Below, in pieces: positions 23,380 through 33,751 of a DNA stretch of 64,000 nt. Every line of letters begins with the position of its first letter. Within the stretch, counting starts at the first letter, position 1. The notes below the pieces were generated by a model. It was given only the letters and a program-made list of their open reading frames with translations, ran no database searches and was not told the DNA's origin. Source of the stretch: Platerodrilus igneus (taxonomy: Eukaryota > Arthropoda > Insecta > Coleoptera > Lycidae); NCBI GenBank assembly GCA_036346225.1, contig JARFIW010001368.1, forward strand, positions 680,436-744,435, read 5' to 3'. The position numbers and the translations under genes are program-made.

Positions 23380-24129
23380 TTAACTAAATGTCACCAGGAC
23401 ATAACTCACAATTAGTTAGAGGTCTGGCATGTTGGTAGCGTTTCGTTGCTTAAGCCTTACCATAACATATAATTTAATAAACGTCACCTTGACATAACTC
23501 ACAATTAGGTAGCGGTCTGGCATGTTGGTAGCGTTTCGTTGCTTAAGCCTTATCATAACAGATAATTTAATAAACGTCATCATGACATAACTCACAATTA
23601 GGTATCGGTCTGGCATGTTGGTAGCGTTTCGTTGCTTAAGCCTTACCATAACAGATAATTTAATAAACGTCATCATCACATAACTCACAATTAGGTAGCG
23701 GTCTGGCATGTTGGTAGCGTTTCGTTGCTTAAGCCTTATCATAACAGATAATTTAATAAACGTCATCATGACATAACTCACAATTAGGTATCGGTCTGGC
23801 ATGTTGGTAGCGTTTCGTTGCTTAAGCCTTACCATAACAGATAATTTAATAAACGTCATCATGACATAACTCACAATTAGGTAGCGGTCTGGCATGTTGG
23901 TAGCGTTTCGTTGCTTAAGCCTTACCATAACATATAATTTAATAAACGTCACCATGACATAACTCACAATTAGGTAGCGGTCTGGCATGTTGGTAGCGAT
24001 TTGTTGCTTAAGCCTTACCATAACATATAATTTAATAAACGTCACCATAACATAACTCACAATTAGGTAGCGGTCTGGCATGTTGACAGCGATTCGTTGC
24101 TTAAGCCTTACCATAACATATAATTTAAC
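23380..24129. repeat. 93-bp minisatellite, eight copies
   Basis: GGTCTGGCATGTTGG recurs every 93 bp from 23421 to about 24070. Because 93 is divisible by three, one minus-strand frame stays open for 232 codons. It repeats a 31-residue unit containing RLKQRNATNMPDRYLIVSYV. The array begins within 40 bp of the RTE-A stop codon. Coding function is doubtful, since an open unit is enough to explain the long frame. Confidence 0.95.
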
Positions 24130-24242
24130 ACTTTTCCTTTTTGAAGCGGATAACCAGGTTATATATTTCCCTATAAATGGTAATCATGTAAACATGTTAG
24201 AGTTTTTTAACAACCATCAGGTTGCTAATATCTATGTAGAGC

Positions 24243-24418
24243 CAGCTGGATAGGAAAAAGATAGAAGGATATAGGAAGACCTAGACCAAACTATATTAGT
24301 CAAATTATTAGAAATTTAGGTTGTGAAGGGTATGTAGAGCTTTTTAGATTAGCACAGAATAGAAAAGAAGTTAGAGCTGCGTCAAACCGACCTTAAGTAA
24401 GGTCGAAAACAAAATGAT
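24243..24418 (+). mobile_element. RTE-A 3' end fragment
   Basis: Corresponds to the last part of RTE-A (GRPR..YISQI, LGCEGYVELFRLAQNRKEV), with small deletions at its left end. It ends in a TGATGATGATGA tail, the microsatellite-like 3' end typical of RTE insertions. Confidence 0.9.
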
Positions 24419-24419
24419 G

Positions 24420-25334
24420 ATGATGAACCAATGAGGTCTTTGTATTTCCTACACTTAAAGTGGTTTTCTGATGTAACATTTTTGGCTTTTCGAGTAATGG
24501 TTGTTTGCTACAGATGCTTTGTTATCAGACCATGCGGTGTTTTGAGTAAATAATCGTTTTCCATATTATACAAAAATACCTGATGCAATTTGAATTTCGA
24601 TTTTCATGTTTATTTACGCATCTTTGATTACCTTCACTTATGAAAATGTTAATTGTTTCTACGCACTTACCGAAAGCTTCTTTAAGTTTTATCTCTTATC
24701 TCCGTATTATCATAACTGATTAGAATTCTTTTGAATGCGTGTTTAATTACATGAACTATGCTTACTTCTAAATACGCGTACTTCTTTACTGAAAATTATC
24801 GTTGTCTGCATTACTTAAATTTACTAAAGCTCTACATACCGGGTGTTAAATATTTGTTATTTACCTAATGCATGAATTACCTATTTCTATGCTAACTATG
24901 CGTCTTATTGTTCTAAGATGTGTCTATATGCGTCGCTTAAAACTACTTATACTCTATATACAGAGTGTTAAATGCTTACTATTTACAAACTATCCCAATT
25001 ACTCAATTTTCTACTAAATAAATGCAGTTTCCTGCTTCTTATTATAATTTATGGTTCCTGCACGACCTTTGCTATATAAGACACCCTTAAACAACCCCTT
25101 ATCACAGCATTATATATATATATAAATTGGGGATACATAACTCGTGTAATACCATAAAATCGGTTCCACGCGTTCCTAGCGTACTGATAGGATGCAATTT
25201 CAAGTGTATACGATGACATCATCACATCCTCATCCAGGCGGTAATACTATTTATCACTTCAATATTAAGGAGCTTTGCGCGCCACCCCTTACTCGTTCAT
25301 TATAGCCAAATAGGATGAATTGGTCACGTCCTGT
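24420..25334. other. No recognised gene
   Basis: AT-rich sequence with a short TA run at about 25112-25124. Nothing else is recognised. Confidence 0.5.
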
Positions 25335-25640
25335 GTCCGCCATAATATTTTTTTAACAATCCTCCCAAGTCTTTACGTTTGAACGAGTTCTGCGACAGGC
25401 TTTTTAGGGATAGGTTATTGTTAGAAATAGATATTATTACTAAAAACCCCAAATTACTTAACATATCAGAACAGTCTTGTTTTTTTGTTGTTAAAACTAT
25501 TGCAGACTGTTCTGATATGCGTGCTACGTGATTTGTGTTTTTTAATAATAATATCTATTTCTAACAGTAACCTAACTGAAGACTCGTTCGAACGCAAAGA
25601 CTCGGGAGGATGGTTATGGAAAAAATTACTGCGTCCTATT
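25335..25640. repeat. Fold-back inverted repeat (about 140-bp arms)
   Basis: The right half, reverse-complemented, matches the left half: CCTCCC[AG]AGTCTTT, then TGTTAGAAATAGATATTATTA and ATATCAGAACAGTC. The arms are separated by about 26 bp centred near 25491. Identity is roughly 80-90 percent, with better matches near the loop. Two opposed short frames are mirror images of each other. It may be a hairpin-type MITE, but no TSD was found. Confidence 0.75.
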
Positions 25641-26482
25641 CTACATCTTACGACAAAATTCGTAGCAAGCAGGTTTTTCATACATTAACATTACATTACT
25701 GAAATGTCGTGGCGCTCGTTCAGATAAACGTTGACAAATTCTATAATCTATAATTTAAATATTTACAGAAAATGGACATATGTCCTTTGGGAAAATATGT
25801 TATTTTTAATTATTCTTAAAGTAAAGTGTAGGATGATCCTAACGTCCTATATGGAAGAATCGTCACTAGGTTTATATTCTAATCTAACCATAAGTATTGT
25901 CAATGGGGTGAAGTTAACAACCAGCGGTAAAGTGGTGGCTCACTGTAAATATTTATAGAATAATAGGTCCTACCATCTATAGTCTGGAAACTAAATCATA
26001 TTTACTTTTTTCAGTTAATAAAATGTAAAGTAAAATTTATTTAAGAAGAACCTGTACGTCATCATGCGCACACGGCTAAAACGGCACCAGATTAGTCTAT
26101 TGTTTATAAATAGGTATGTTCGTTCAGCATTTCAGCGGCGCAAATAATTTGCTGTTAAATGCCAATTGATATTTGTAACTTTGACATTCTATGTTTATTT
26201 CTTACGCTTTCATAATTTTCTTTCTGTTTCTTTGTATTTTACGCCTTGCTTATTCCCGTATTCGCCGTTTGAATTTAAACCACTAAAAAATAAAACTTGA
26301 TTTTAGAATATTTACTCTATGAGAGTGTTTTCAAAACCCTAAAAATTCATTAAATCCGCTACACCACTGACTTTTAAGGTTTGCGCATATGTCAAATGAA
26401 GTACAGGCTCTTCTTAAATAAATTCTACTATACCTACTTGCACATCTTTTTAGTAGGTATCTGTAACCGTAAATCTTCAACC
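25641..26482. other. No recognised gene
   Basis: AT-rich, no repeats or domains noticed. Confidence 0.5.
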
Positions 26483-26511
26483 CTTGTTTATATACGTAGT
26501 ATATAAACAAG
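26483..26511. repeat. 13-bp perfect palindrome with 3-nt loop
   Basis: CTTGTTTATATAC, GTA, GTATATAAACAAG. It sits just before the 518-bp tandem repeat and may mark an element end. Confidence 0.85.
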
Positions 26512-26520
26512 ACCTCAACT

Positions 26521-27500
26521 AACTTTTATGTAGTTGCTGCCCAGACGCCGACGAGGCAGCAGCTCACGTATTCCGACCACCGCCTTCGGGCGATCAAAGG
26601 TGGGCAGCGGAACGGTGACGTCCTGAGGGAGTTCTCCAGCTATGCGGGGTGCCGAGGAATGGGTGCACAAGTGAAGTCGTCGGGGATGCACATTTGTCAG
26701 TTTTGTTTAGACGAGCGGCCTGTGGCGAGTAGCCAGTCCGGTCAGGCAAAAACCACAGGCCAATGGACCCAGGATCCGGAATATTGTGTAGTTGGAGGAC
26801 AACTAAGGGGAAGATCCGGAAAACTGCCCACTGCAGAAAATAAAGAGGATTCCAGGAGCAGATCTCCTGGGATCCAGTCCTACATATTTATTTATTTATT
26901 TATACACATCTACTTAAGAAGACCAACCTGCAAGAAACCAAAACAATTCAAGAAACAAAACATCATCAAGCCAAAAAACTTTCGAGTTGTAAGGCACTTT
27001 TAACGACGCTGAGAGCGTCGTGTCCAGCTTCTGAAGTTAACTTTTATGTATAGTTGCAACCTAGACTCCGAAGGAGCAACATATATCTACCACCGCCTCC
27101 GGGCGATCAAAGGTGAGCAGCGGAACAGTGACGTCCTAAGGGAGTTCTCCAGCTATGCAGGGTGCCGAGAAATGGGTACACAAGTGAAATCGTCGGGGAT
27201 GCACATCCGTCAGTCCTGTTTAGACGAGCTACCTGACGATGAAGCGGCCTGTGGCGAATAGCCATCCTGTCGATCGAAAACCACAGGCCAGTGGACCCAG
27301 GATCCGGATATCGTGTAGTTGAAGGGCAACCAAGGGGAAGATCCGGGAAACTGCTCACTGCATCAAAACAAGAGGATTCCAGGAGCAGGTCTCTTGGAAT
27401 TCAGACCAACATATTTATTTAAGAAGATCAACTATCACTACAACAACTCACCAGAGAAAAACATCTACAAGCTGAAAAACTCTAATGCACGGAACTTTTA
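26521..27500. repeat. GC-richer ~0.5-kb tandem repeat, two units
   Basis: Unit starts AACTTTTATGTA at 26521, 27039 and a stub at about 27493. Shared blocks include CGGGCGATCAAAGGTG, GAGTTCTCCAGCTATGC, CCACAGGCCA.TGGACCCAG and CATATTTATTTA. Both units keep a plus-strand frame reading LREFSSYAGCR and QVKSSGMHI, which suggests a former coding sequence or selection before duplication. A perfect 8-bp hairpin (ACGACGCT, GAG, AGCGTCGT) lies at 27003-27021. I do not recognise the family. Confidence 0.85.
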
Positions 27501-27579
27501 TGTAAATATATATCTTGCAATTTCTAAACCGACTTCGTCATCAATATTTGTGATGTCATATATTGACGCCGTTGCCACC

Positions 27580-27825
27580 ATGGACCAATAATATAAGAGA
27601 TTAAATCCCCTTCACCACAAAAATATTCAGAAACTACATACGTATTTCGACAAATATCCTCTGGAACAAAATGAGCATGGCAAACTCGTAAATTTTTGTA
27701 GACTCATGCAGGATCCATTGTTTCAGAGAAACTTCCAATTAAATCCATCCACTGGTAATAAACATACAAAAATTTCTTTGGATTGGGAAATCTATGGGGA
27801 ATTGCATCCCTGTTTTCACAATTGA
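27580..27825 (+). pseudogene. Unrecognised gene fragment with strong start context and an early stop
   Basis: GCCACCATGG at 27575-27584 is an ideal translation start context. The frame reads M-D-Q, then a TAA stop as codon 4, then 77 open codons (containing YFDKYPLEQNEHGKLVNFC and SLDWEIYGELHPCFHN) to a TGA at 27825. Length and composition suggest real protein-coding ancestry. A possible continuation (FLPEVTATVPTIDTELK) is seen in another frame at about 27870. I do not recognise the protein; a retrocopy or an old host exon are both possible. Confidence 0.4.
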
Positions 27826-28682
27826 AAGCTGCACACTTTCTAAACTGTGACATTATAATACTTTTTGCCTGAAGTTACTGCTACTGTACCAACAATAGAT
27901 ACGGAATTGAAACAAAGATTAGTCAGTGTGGTCATCCTCATTTTGTGAGACGTGCAGCTCATTTTGAGTGACAATTACAGATATCTGTAAAATTTTCAAT
28001 TTTTACTCAGTTTCAATGCGCCAAAAGCTTTATTTTAAAACCGCCACTATCAAAATAGCAATTCCTCGTAACTACAATGAGGCTATCGGTACAATATAGA
28101 TTTTGAAAGTATTTAGTAAGTGGTGACGGAATGTGGTTTGTTACTTTTTAAATAGTAACTTGTAAAATGATTTTATACTGACAAAATTGCAGTCTAATCT
28201 GTCTAGCTTACTAATAAATGTTATTATGTGGGAATTTGAACTAGTGAGCATATTTTAATTGAATGTTATATATTTTTAATTAAATAGCCACACGCATGTT
28301 ATACCGGGCACGAAATAATAGCCTAGCCACCAATAATCAAGACTTCCAGAGGTTATGTTTATTAAACTAAAGTAAAAGAACAAACAGCAGTTATGAAAAT
28401 TATTTTAAGGTTTTTAACGGATGCTAAACAACCCAACACAATATTGTGAAAACTAGATAGTAGTTGGGTACTGTTGCAATTGCTAGATTTAGAAACTACT
28501 GATAATGTTTTCAGGAGCGGTGCAGATAACTTAAATGATATTGCAGATGGAAATGTTGCAGTATTTCTAACAGAAATTGAGGTACTTTTCATGTTACATC
28601 TATAATTTTGTTTTGCTAAATGACACATTATGATTATGTTGTAGGAAACATACTATTGTAAAAAAAGAAAAAATACCGGTGG
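27826..28682. other. No recognised gene
   Basis: AT-rich flank of the P-type element. A minus-strand frame at 28362-28628 has no recognisable motif. Confidence 0.5.
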
Positions 28683-28690
28683 GAAAATTC

Positions 28691-28710
28691 CAGAGACATG
28701 ATATAACTAG
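28691..28710 (+). repeat. P-type element left TIR
   Basis: Identical to the reverse complement of 36253-36272. It begins with CA, like other P-superfamily ends, and abuts the 8-bp TSD GAAAATTC. Confidence 0.97.
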
Positions 28711-29211
28711 ACTGAGCATTACAGACTAAAAGTGATGCCAATACAGTAGGCAACCCCCAATTCAAGTTGTAGGCAAAAACAGGAAAACGAATCCGCTTCG
28801 TTATAAACTTGTAATTCTGTTGAAAATTGTTTTGTTAACACGTTTATGATGTACATCAATTTTTGAGTTATTTTCTTACTTGCGATTTAATATTAAATAA
28901 CGAAATTAGACAAATTCCTGCACAAACTAATTTATGCCAAAACAATACCATTTCGAATTTGGCAAAGTTTTGTAAACATCAGACACAAAATTATTTTTCT
29001 GAGAAATATTGGGGTAGGTTGGTTGCAGATAATTATCATGTCTCTGGTTGATTGATATATAGAATAATACTTCCCTTAAGTAAGGAGATTACTGTTCTGT
29101 ATATGCAGATACTTTTAAACCACACAAAAGTTAAATTTTATGTATTTTTAAGAAATAAATCCTCGAGCTTAGTTTACTAGTGTTAATATTTTAATATTAT
29201 TCGCAAAGAGG

Positions 29212-29633
29212 GTACGATCATGTTGTGCTTAGGGTTGTACAGAACGGGCATCCAAAGAATCTTCAGTTTCTTTCCATCAGTAAGTATAATAATACACTAC
29301 TATTGTCATGTCTATGATACACGGCGCTGCCTGTAAATTTTACGGTTCCTATTGATACGGAACTGAGAAAACTATGGATATTAGTAAAGAAATGGCAAAA
29401 TTTTATACCTTCGAGACAAACCGTCATATGTAGCAAGCATTTTCTCCAAACCGATTTCTTAATATTTGTTGAGAAGAGGAGATTGCACAAAAATGCCATT
29501 ACCTGCATTTTTGATTTTTCTAAGCATTTGGAAAAAAAGAAAAGTGCCACGAACTACTCATCGAAGTGCTCTCTCAAAAATGGAGTTTATCCACAACATG
29601 GCACCGTGAGTGATAGGTCTCGTTTTTTTAATG
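29212..29633 (+). pseudogene. P-type element THAP DNA-binding domain (two exons)
   Basis: THAP is a C2CH zinc-binding domain that recognises transposon ends. Exon 1 (to 29279) encodes CCA-stop-GCTERASKESSVSFH, with the first Cys pair, and ends at a GTAAGT donor. Exon 2 (from about 29345) encodes PIDTELRKLWILVKKW, then VICSKHF with the second Cys and the His, and a basic RRLHKNAI end. Defects are a TAG within the first Cys loop and no AG at the expected acceptor (TTTTACGG). Exon 2 may end at 29605 (GTGAGT) or 29633 (GTAATG). Confidence 0.85.
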
Positions 29634-29959
29634 GTAATGTTAAAATTAAAGCCATAAAATGGAAAATTATTTGCAAATGCAGGAAAGCTAAAGAACATGA
29701 ATTGATGAAAAGTTCAAAGAGGTACAAACTAAGATGGAAATAGGAAAGACAGACGAAGCATACAAATTAATTAGATACAAATTAATTAATTAGATAAAGG
29801 GAATGCTGGAGGAAACGCCATTATAGAAAACGTAGAAAAAGTAGCTAGATGGCAGGAATATATAGGGAATTTATATTCAGGAGAGGAATTAACAGCATTA
29901 GAGCAGGAATCAGACATAGAAAAGGATGACCTGGGATATCCTATACGTAGAGACGAGTT

Positions 29960-31433
29960 TGAATTGGCATTAAAGGGTCTGAAAAATGGTAAGGCACCGG
30001 GTACAGATAAGGTGCAAGCAGAAACTCTAAAAGCCGCTGAACAGGCAGTAACAGAACGTCTCTTCCGTCTTGTAAGCTATATTTATAAGAAAGGCGCGAT
30101 ACCCAAAGGTTTCATCATAGTAACTATACCAAAAAAAAGAGGCGCGGATAGATGTGAAAATTTTCGAACAATAAGATTGACCGCACACGTTTCAAAATTA
30201 TTAACTAGAATTATACAAAGACGAATGGAAGAACGAGCTGAAAAAATACTGGGAGATCAATTTGGGTTTAGGCAAAACAGGGAAACACGGGAGGCTATTT
30301 TAACTGAGGGTGATAATGGAGAAAACAATAGAGAAGGGAAACAGCGTATAGATAGGGTTTGTAGATCTCGAAAAAGCATGCGACAATTTAAAATGGAAAA
30401 AAATGTTCGAAATACTCAAAAAGATTGGAATGAGTTATAGGGATAGACGAATAGTACATAATTTATACAAAGAACAAACAGCAATAATAGAATTAGAGCA
30501 AGAAAGTAGAGAAGTCAATATTAGGAAAGGGGTGAGACACGGATGTGCCTTATCCCCATTAATTTTTGACTTGTACATAGAAGTGGTAATGAATACTGTC
30601 AAATGCAGGAAGACATTTGGAATTAATATGCAGGGACAAAAGATTGATATGCTTAGATTTGCAGATGACATAGTGGTATTAGCATCTATCAAGGAAGAGT
30701 TAGAAGCTGCTCTTAATGAAATTGAAACAGTTCTAATGGAGGGATATGGTGTGAAAATTAACAAAAATAAAACTAAAGTTCTAGTGTGCAAAAGAGGGGA
30801 TAATAAGTCAAAAACAAGAATACAAATAGGTAACGAGAACTTACAAGAGGTGAAGGATTTCTGCTATCTAGGAAGTCAAATAACGCAAGATGGGAAAAGC
30901 ACAAAAGATATAAAACAATGATTAGCACAGGGTCGTGCTACATTTAACAAGAAAAAGCAACTACTGTGTTCAAAGACCACAAACATAGAAACAAGGAAAA
31001 GATTCCTTAAAACATATGTGTGGAGCACAGCACTGTATGGCTGTGAAGCCTAGACAGTAGGAGAAGCAGATAAGAAAAAGGTGGAAGCCTTTGAAATGTG
31101 GTGCTACAGACGTATGATGAAGATACCATGGACAGACAAAGTTAAGAACAAAGATGTACTACAAATGGTAGGGGAAGAAAGAACTATGTGGAAAACAGTA
31201 AAAATAGGAGAGATAGGACGATAGGCCACATACTAAGACACGAGGGAGTAGTGCGGAATATATTAAAAGCAGAGATTGGAAAAAAGAGAAGTAGAGGTAG
31301 GCCTAGGTTAGACTACTGCACACAGATAGTGAAAGATGTAGGTTGTGAGAATTTCAGGGAAATGTGTAGGCTAGCTCAGAATAGAATCAATGGAGGTACG
31401 CTTCCAACCAGCCATAAGATGGAAAACCAATGA
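29960..31433 (+). pseudogene. RTE-B reverse transcriptase and C-terminal region
   Basis: Blocks in order: LKNGKAPGTDKVQAETL (29975), DQFGFRQNRETREAI (30255), a frameshifted FVDLEKA region (30355), RKGVRHGCALSPLIFDLYIE (30524) and MLRFADDIVVLA (30650, catalytic). Then come CYLGSQITQDGKST (30860), GRPRLDYCTQI and the terminal CRLAQNR. Frames break at about 30300, 30440, 30921 and 31180. Same family as 5192-5489 and 51040-54372; distinct from RTE-A by overall divergence. The endonuclease is absent through 5' truncation. Confidence 0.92.
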
Positions 31434-31439
31434 CAAAAA

Positions 31440-31805
31440 TAATAACTGTATTTAAACATGGTGATTATTACAAACAACTACAGACATTGGTTTTGCAATA
31501 CTCTCAACAAATGTTAATTGTGCGAAAGGATTTATTTGAAAACTATTCATACGGCAAATGTCTAAGTATTGGGGGAACCTTGGCAGCCACAGAAAGCTTA
31601 AACCCCTACACATACCACTGAATCTCGGTGAAATAGGGCATATAAGTAGAAAACAATAGAAGGGAATCGAACTGTATATCGGCTGTTGTGAGAATTGCAG
31701 GGAACGGTGTAGACTAGCTCAGAAAATAAATAAGCAGAGGTACAAGTCCAGCCAGTTTCAGGATGTAAAACCCAATGACAAAAAAATAAGTGCTCTTAAA
31801 TCTGA
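31440..31805 (+). repeat. RTE-B head module plus short 3' end (non-autonomous unit 1)
   Basis: The head module runs from GATTATTACAAAC (31455), with GTTAATTGTGCGAAAGGA, GGCAAATGTCTAAGT, CTTGGCAGCCACAG and CTGAATCTCGGTGAAATAGG, to AGAAAACAATAGAAGGGAA (about 31672). It is followed directly by the last ~100 bp of RTE-B ending CCAATGAC. The same head recurs at 31805, 37060, 41577, 49800 and 50825. Confidence 0.75.
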
Positions 31806-31955
31806 TTATTATTATAAACAAGTGCAGGTGTTGGTTGTAAAATATTTTCAACCAATGTTGATTGTGCAAAAGGATAAATTGGAAAAACTATGAATTCGAC
31901 AAAGGTTCAGGTGCTGGGGAAACTTGGCAGGCAAAGGCTGCTTCCTCCCCCCCCT

Positions 31956-32282
31956 CTTCATATACCGTTCATTTACATTTCCAATGCTCCACCAGAAGGT
32001 ACTACATTGGCCAGAAGGCGAGTTTTTTGTTGCCTGGAAATTTAGAATTTTGCCGAACCCTTGCCGTTTCAGGCAAGGTAGGGATCTTTAACGTGCGTGA
32101 CAACACTCACACACGGGACCTCCATTTAACCTCTCATCCGAACGAGGGCGTAATTTTTGTGAAAAATGCTCACCTGCCATTTTTCAAACAGTCGGCCGTG
32201 TCGGGATTTGAACCCGGGACCTTGGGATCTGTAGTCTTACGCTTACTACATTGATCCACGGCGACGCCCCCCTTCATATACC
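31956..32282 (-). mobile_element. tRNA-derived SINE, copy 2, with 11-bp TSD
   Basis: Body 31967-32271 in reverse orientation. CTTCATATACC lies at 31956-31966 and 32272-32282. The B-box complement GGATTTGAACCC and the A-box region TGATCCACGGCGACG are visible. The 3' end reads ATGTAAATGAAC on the minus strand, slightly different from the other copies. It interrupts an RTE-B head module that is nested in the P element. Confidence 0.9.
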
Positions 32283-32830
32283 ACTTAATATCGGGGAAAT
32301 AGGGTATATAACTGTGAAACAATAGAAGGTGACCGAACTGCATCAAACAAGAAAGAACAGCAGCTATGGTCAAAGACAACAAACATAGATACAAGAAGAA
32401 AAGTGTTCAAAGCATAGTGTGGAGCACAGCACAGTACATCCATAAAATAGGGGCAGTAGGAAAAGCAGACAGAAAGAGATAGAAGCCTTCTGGAATGTTG
32501 TGCTTCGTATGTATGAAGATGGTAGCATGGACAGACAAAGTTAATAACAAATAGGTTGTAGAAATAGTAGAGGAATAAAGATATGTGGAAAATGAAAATA
32601 TAGGAGAAATAGGACAGGACACATTCTAAGGCATGGGAATAGTACAGGATATACTACAAGCAGAGATAAGAAAGGAGAGGTAGAAGTAGACCAAGATCAG
32701 ACTTTCGCACACAGATAGTAATAGATGCAGACTACGCAAATTTCAGGGAAATGTGTAGGTTGGTTCAGACTAGGAAACAATGAGGGTATGCGTCCAACCA
32801 GTTCTAGGACTTCTAATGATGATTATGATG
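32283..32830 (+). mobile_element. RTE-B head module remainder and C-terminal/3' region (unit 2)
   Basis: After the SINE the head module resumes (CTTAATATCGGGGAAATAGG) and joins RTE-B C-terminal sequence from AACAAGAAAGAACAGC through GTGGAGCACAGCACAGTA. It ends at the 3' end TCTAATGATGATTATGATG. Many small indels make it non-coding. Confidence 0.8.
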
Positions 32831-32863
32831 AATGTTAAAATATGTATGTATATATTTTTGTAG

Positions 32864-32917
32864 AGGCACATCTGAAGATATAGGATTGCCAGCAGCTTTC
32901 GAAGTAACTTCTAAAAG
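32864..32917 (+). pseudogene. P-type transposase small exon
   Basis: A 54-bp segment between TTTTTGTAG and GGTAGATA splice sites. One frame is open, GTSEDIGLPAAFEVTSK. Spliced to 33752 it completes an Arg codon and continues KIRFRDFKEEDLW in frame. The intron between them holds the mariner. Confidence 0.7.
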
Positions 32918-32954
32918 GTAGATATTGATTGTGATAAAAATCAATAATAAATAT

Positions 32955-33639
32955 TATACAAGGGCCATTTTGTTTTCAACCTCCGATAGGCTATAAATAA
33001 AAGACAAGTTCATATAAAACAATAATTTTATTACCAAAAGATTGGTACACTTACGGTTACTTTTCGACATAATCACCAAAGAGATTAAGACATTTGTCAT
33101 ATCTGTGGACAAGCTTTTCAATACCCTGTTCAAAGAAAGTTGCCGCCAATGAATTCAAGTAGTCCTTGACGGTTTGAAGGTCCTCATTGGTTTGAAAGCG
33201 CTTCCCACCAAGCCACGTCTTCAGGTCAGGAAAAAGATGAAAATCGTTTGGTGCTAAGTCAGGACTGTATAGCGGATGATCGAAAATGTCCCATCCAAAT
33301 TGTTCAAGAAGCCGTTGAGTTGCTCCAGCAGTGTGTGAACGGGCATTGTCGTGGATCAGAACAACTCCATAGACACGAGTCATTCTTCGATGGATTTCTG
33401 CAGCACTAAGCCCTTCAGCCTGTAGAAAACGAATCACACTTCACACTTGGCTGTAGCATCAATAATAGCGGACATGTTTATGTGGCTATAGCACAACGCC
33501 GACTGACGCCTGAATGTCAACAATGGCGGAGTGTGTAGTGCAAGAGCTGCACAGTCGCCTACAGCGCATGCCCGCTTTCTGCTACCCGCACAGCGTCTGC
33601 ACGGAGCGATCGGAGGTTGAAAAAAATAGCATTTGTATA
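32955..33639 (-). mobile_element. Internally deleted mariner element with TA TSD
   Basis: Body 32957-33637 (681 bp). The ends TACAAGGGCC...CAACCTCCGAT and, inverted, TACAAATGCT...CAACCTCCGAT form ~30-bp imperfect TIRs flanked by TA at 32955-32956 and 33638-33639. It lies in an intron of the P-type transposase. At half the usual ~1.3 kb it is non-autonomous. Confidence 0.95.
33057..33471 (-). pseudogene. Mariner transposase, internally deleted and frameshifted
   Basis: The N-terminus starts at 33471 with MSAIIDATAKCEV, then a frameshift near 33435. RFLQAEGLSAAEIHRRM (helix-turn-helix start) follows. After RVYG the frame jumps to VVLIHDNARSHTAG, around the second catalytic Asp, and YSPDLAPNDFHLFP with the third. 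The first catalytic Asp and most of the DNA-binding region are deleted, so it cannot catalyse transposition, although its ends could still serve as substrate. Confidence 0.93.
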
Positions 33640-33751
33640 ATGCAAATCTGACATAAAGACATTTGTGTCTCCGATATCATGTCTTAATTCAATCTTTAGA
33701 CCCAATTATAGTATGATTATACTTATGAAATGACTTTCGTTTGATTTGCAG

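Larger units (their letters stand above)
20629..23380 (+). mobile_element. RTE-clade LINE (RTE-A), nearly full-length but broken
   Basis: Encodes, in order, an apurinic-like endonuclease (20629-21270), a linker (21237-21650), reverse transcriptase (21815-22600) and the RTE C-terminal region (22700-23343). The 5' leader probably begins before 20629 (from about 20160), but its start is not marked. At least four frameshifts or stops split the single expected ORF. A separate 3' fragment of the same family lies at 24243-24418. No TSD could be assigned because a minisatellite follows directly. Confidence 0.92.
29636..32841 (+). mobile_element. RTE-B LINE nested in a P-element intron, 11-bp TSD
   Basis: Body 29647-32830. 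AATGTTAAAAT is present at 29636-29646 and 32831-32841. The LINE is 5'-truncated, starting at the pre-RT linker. It contains a reverse transcriptase/C-terminal region to about 31433, followed by two further RTE-B-derived modules in tandem, each a 'head' module plus a piece of the C-terminal end, and ends in ATGATGATTATGATG. The second head module is interrupted by a SINE (31967-32271). The target intron restored by excision would be only about 35 bp. Confidence 0.9.

Noticed and set aside
23416..24114. 232-codon minus-strand frame as a real repetitive protein
   Set aside because: A 93-bp unit without stops gives a long frame automatically; there is no start context, splice signal or flanking coding sequence.
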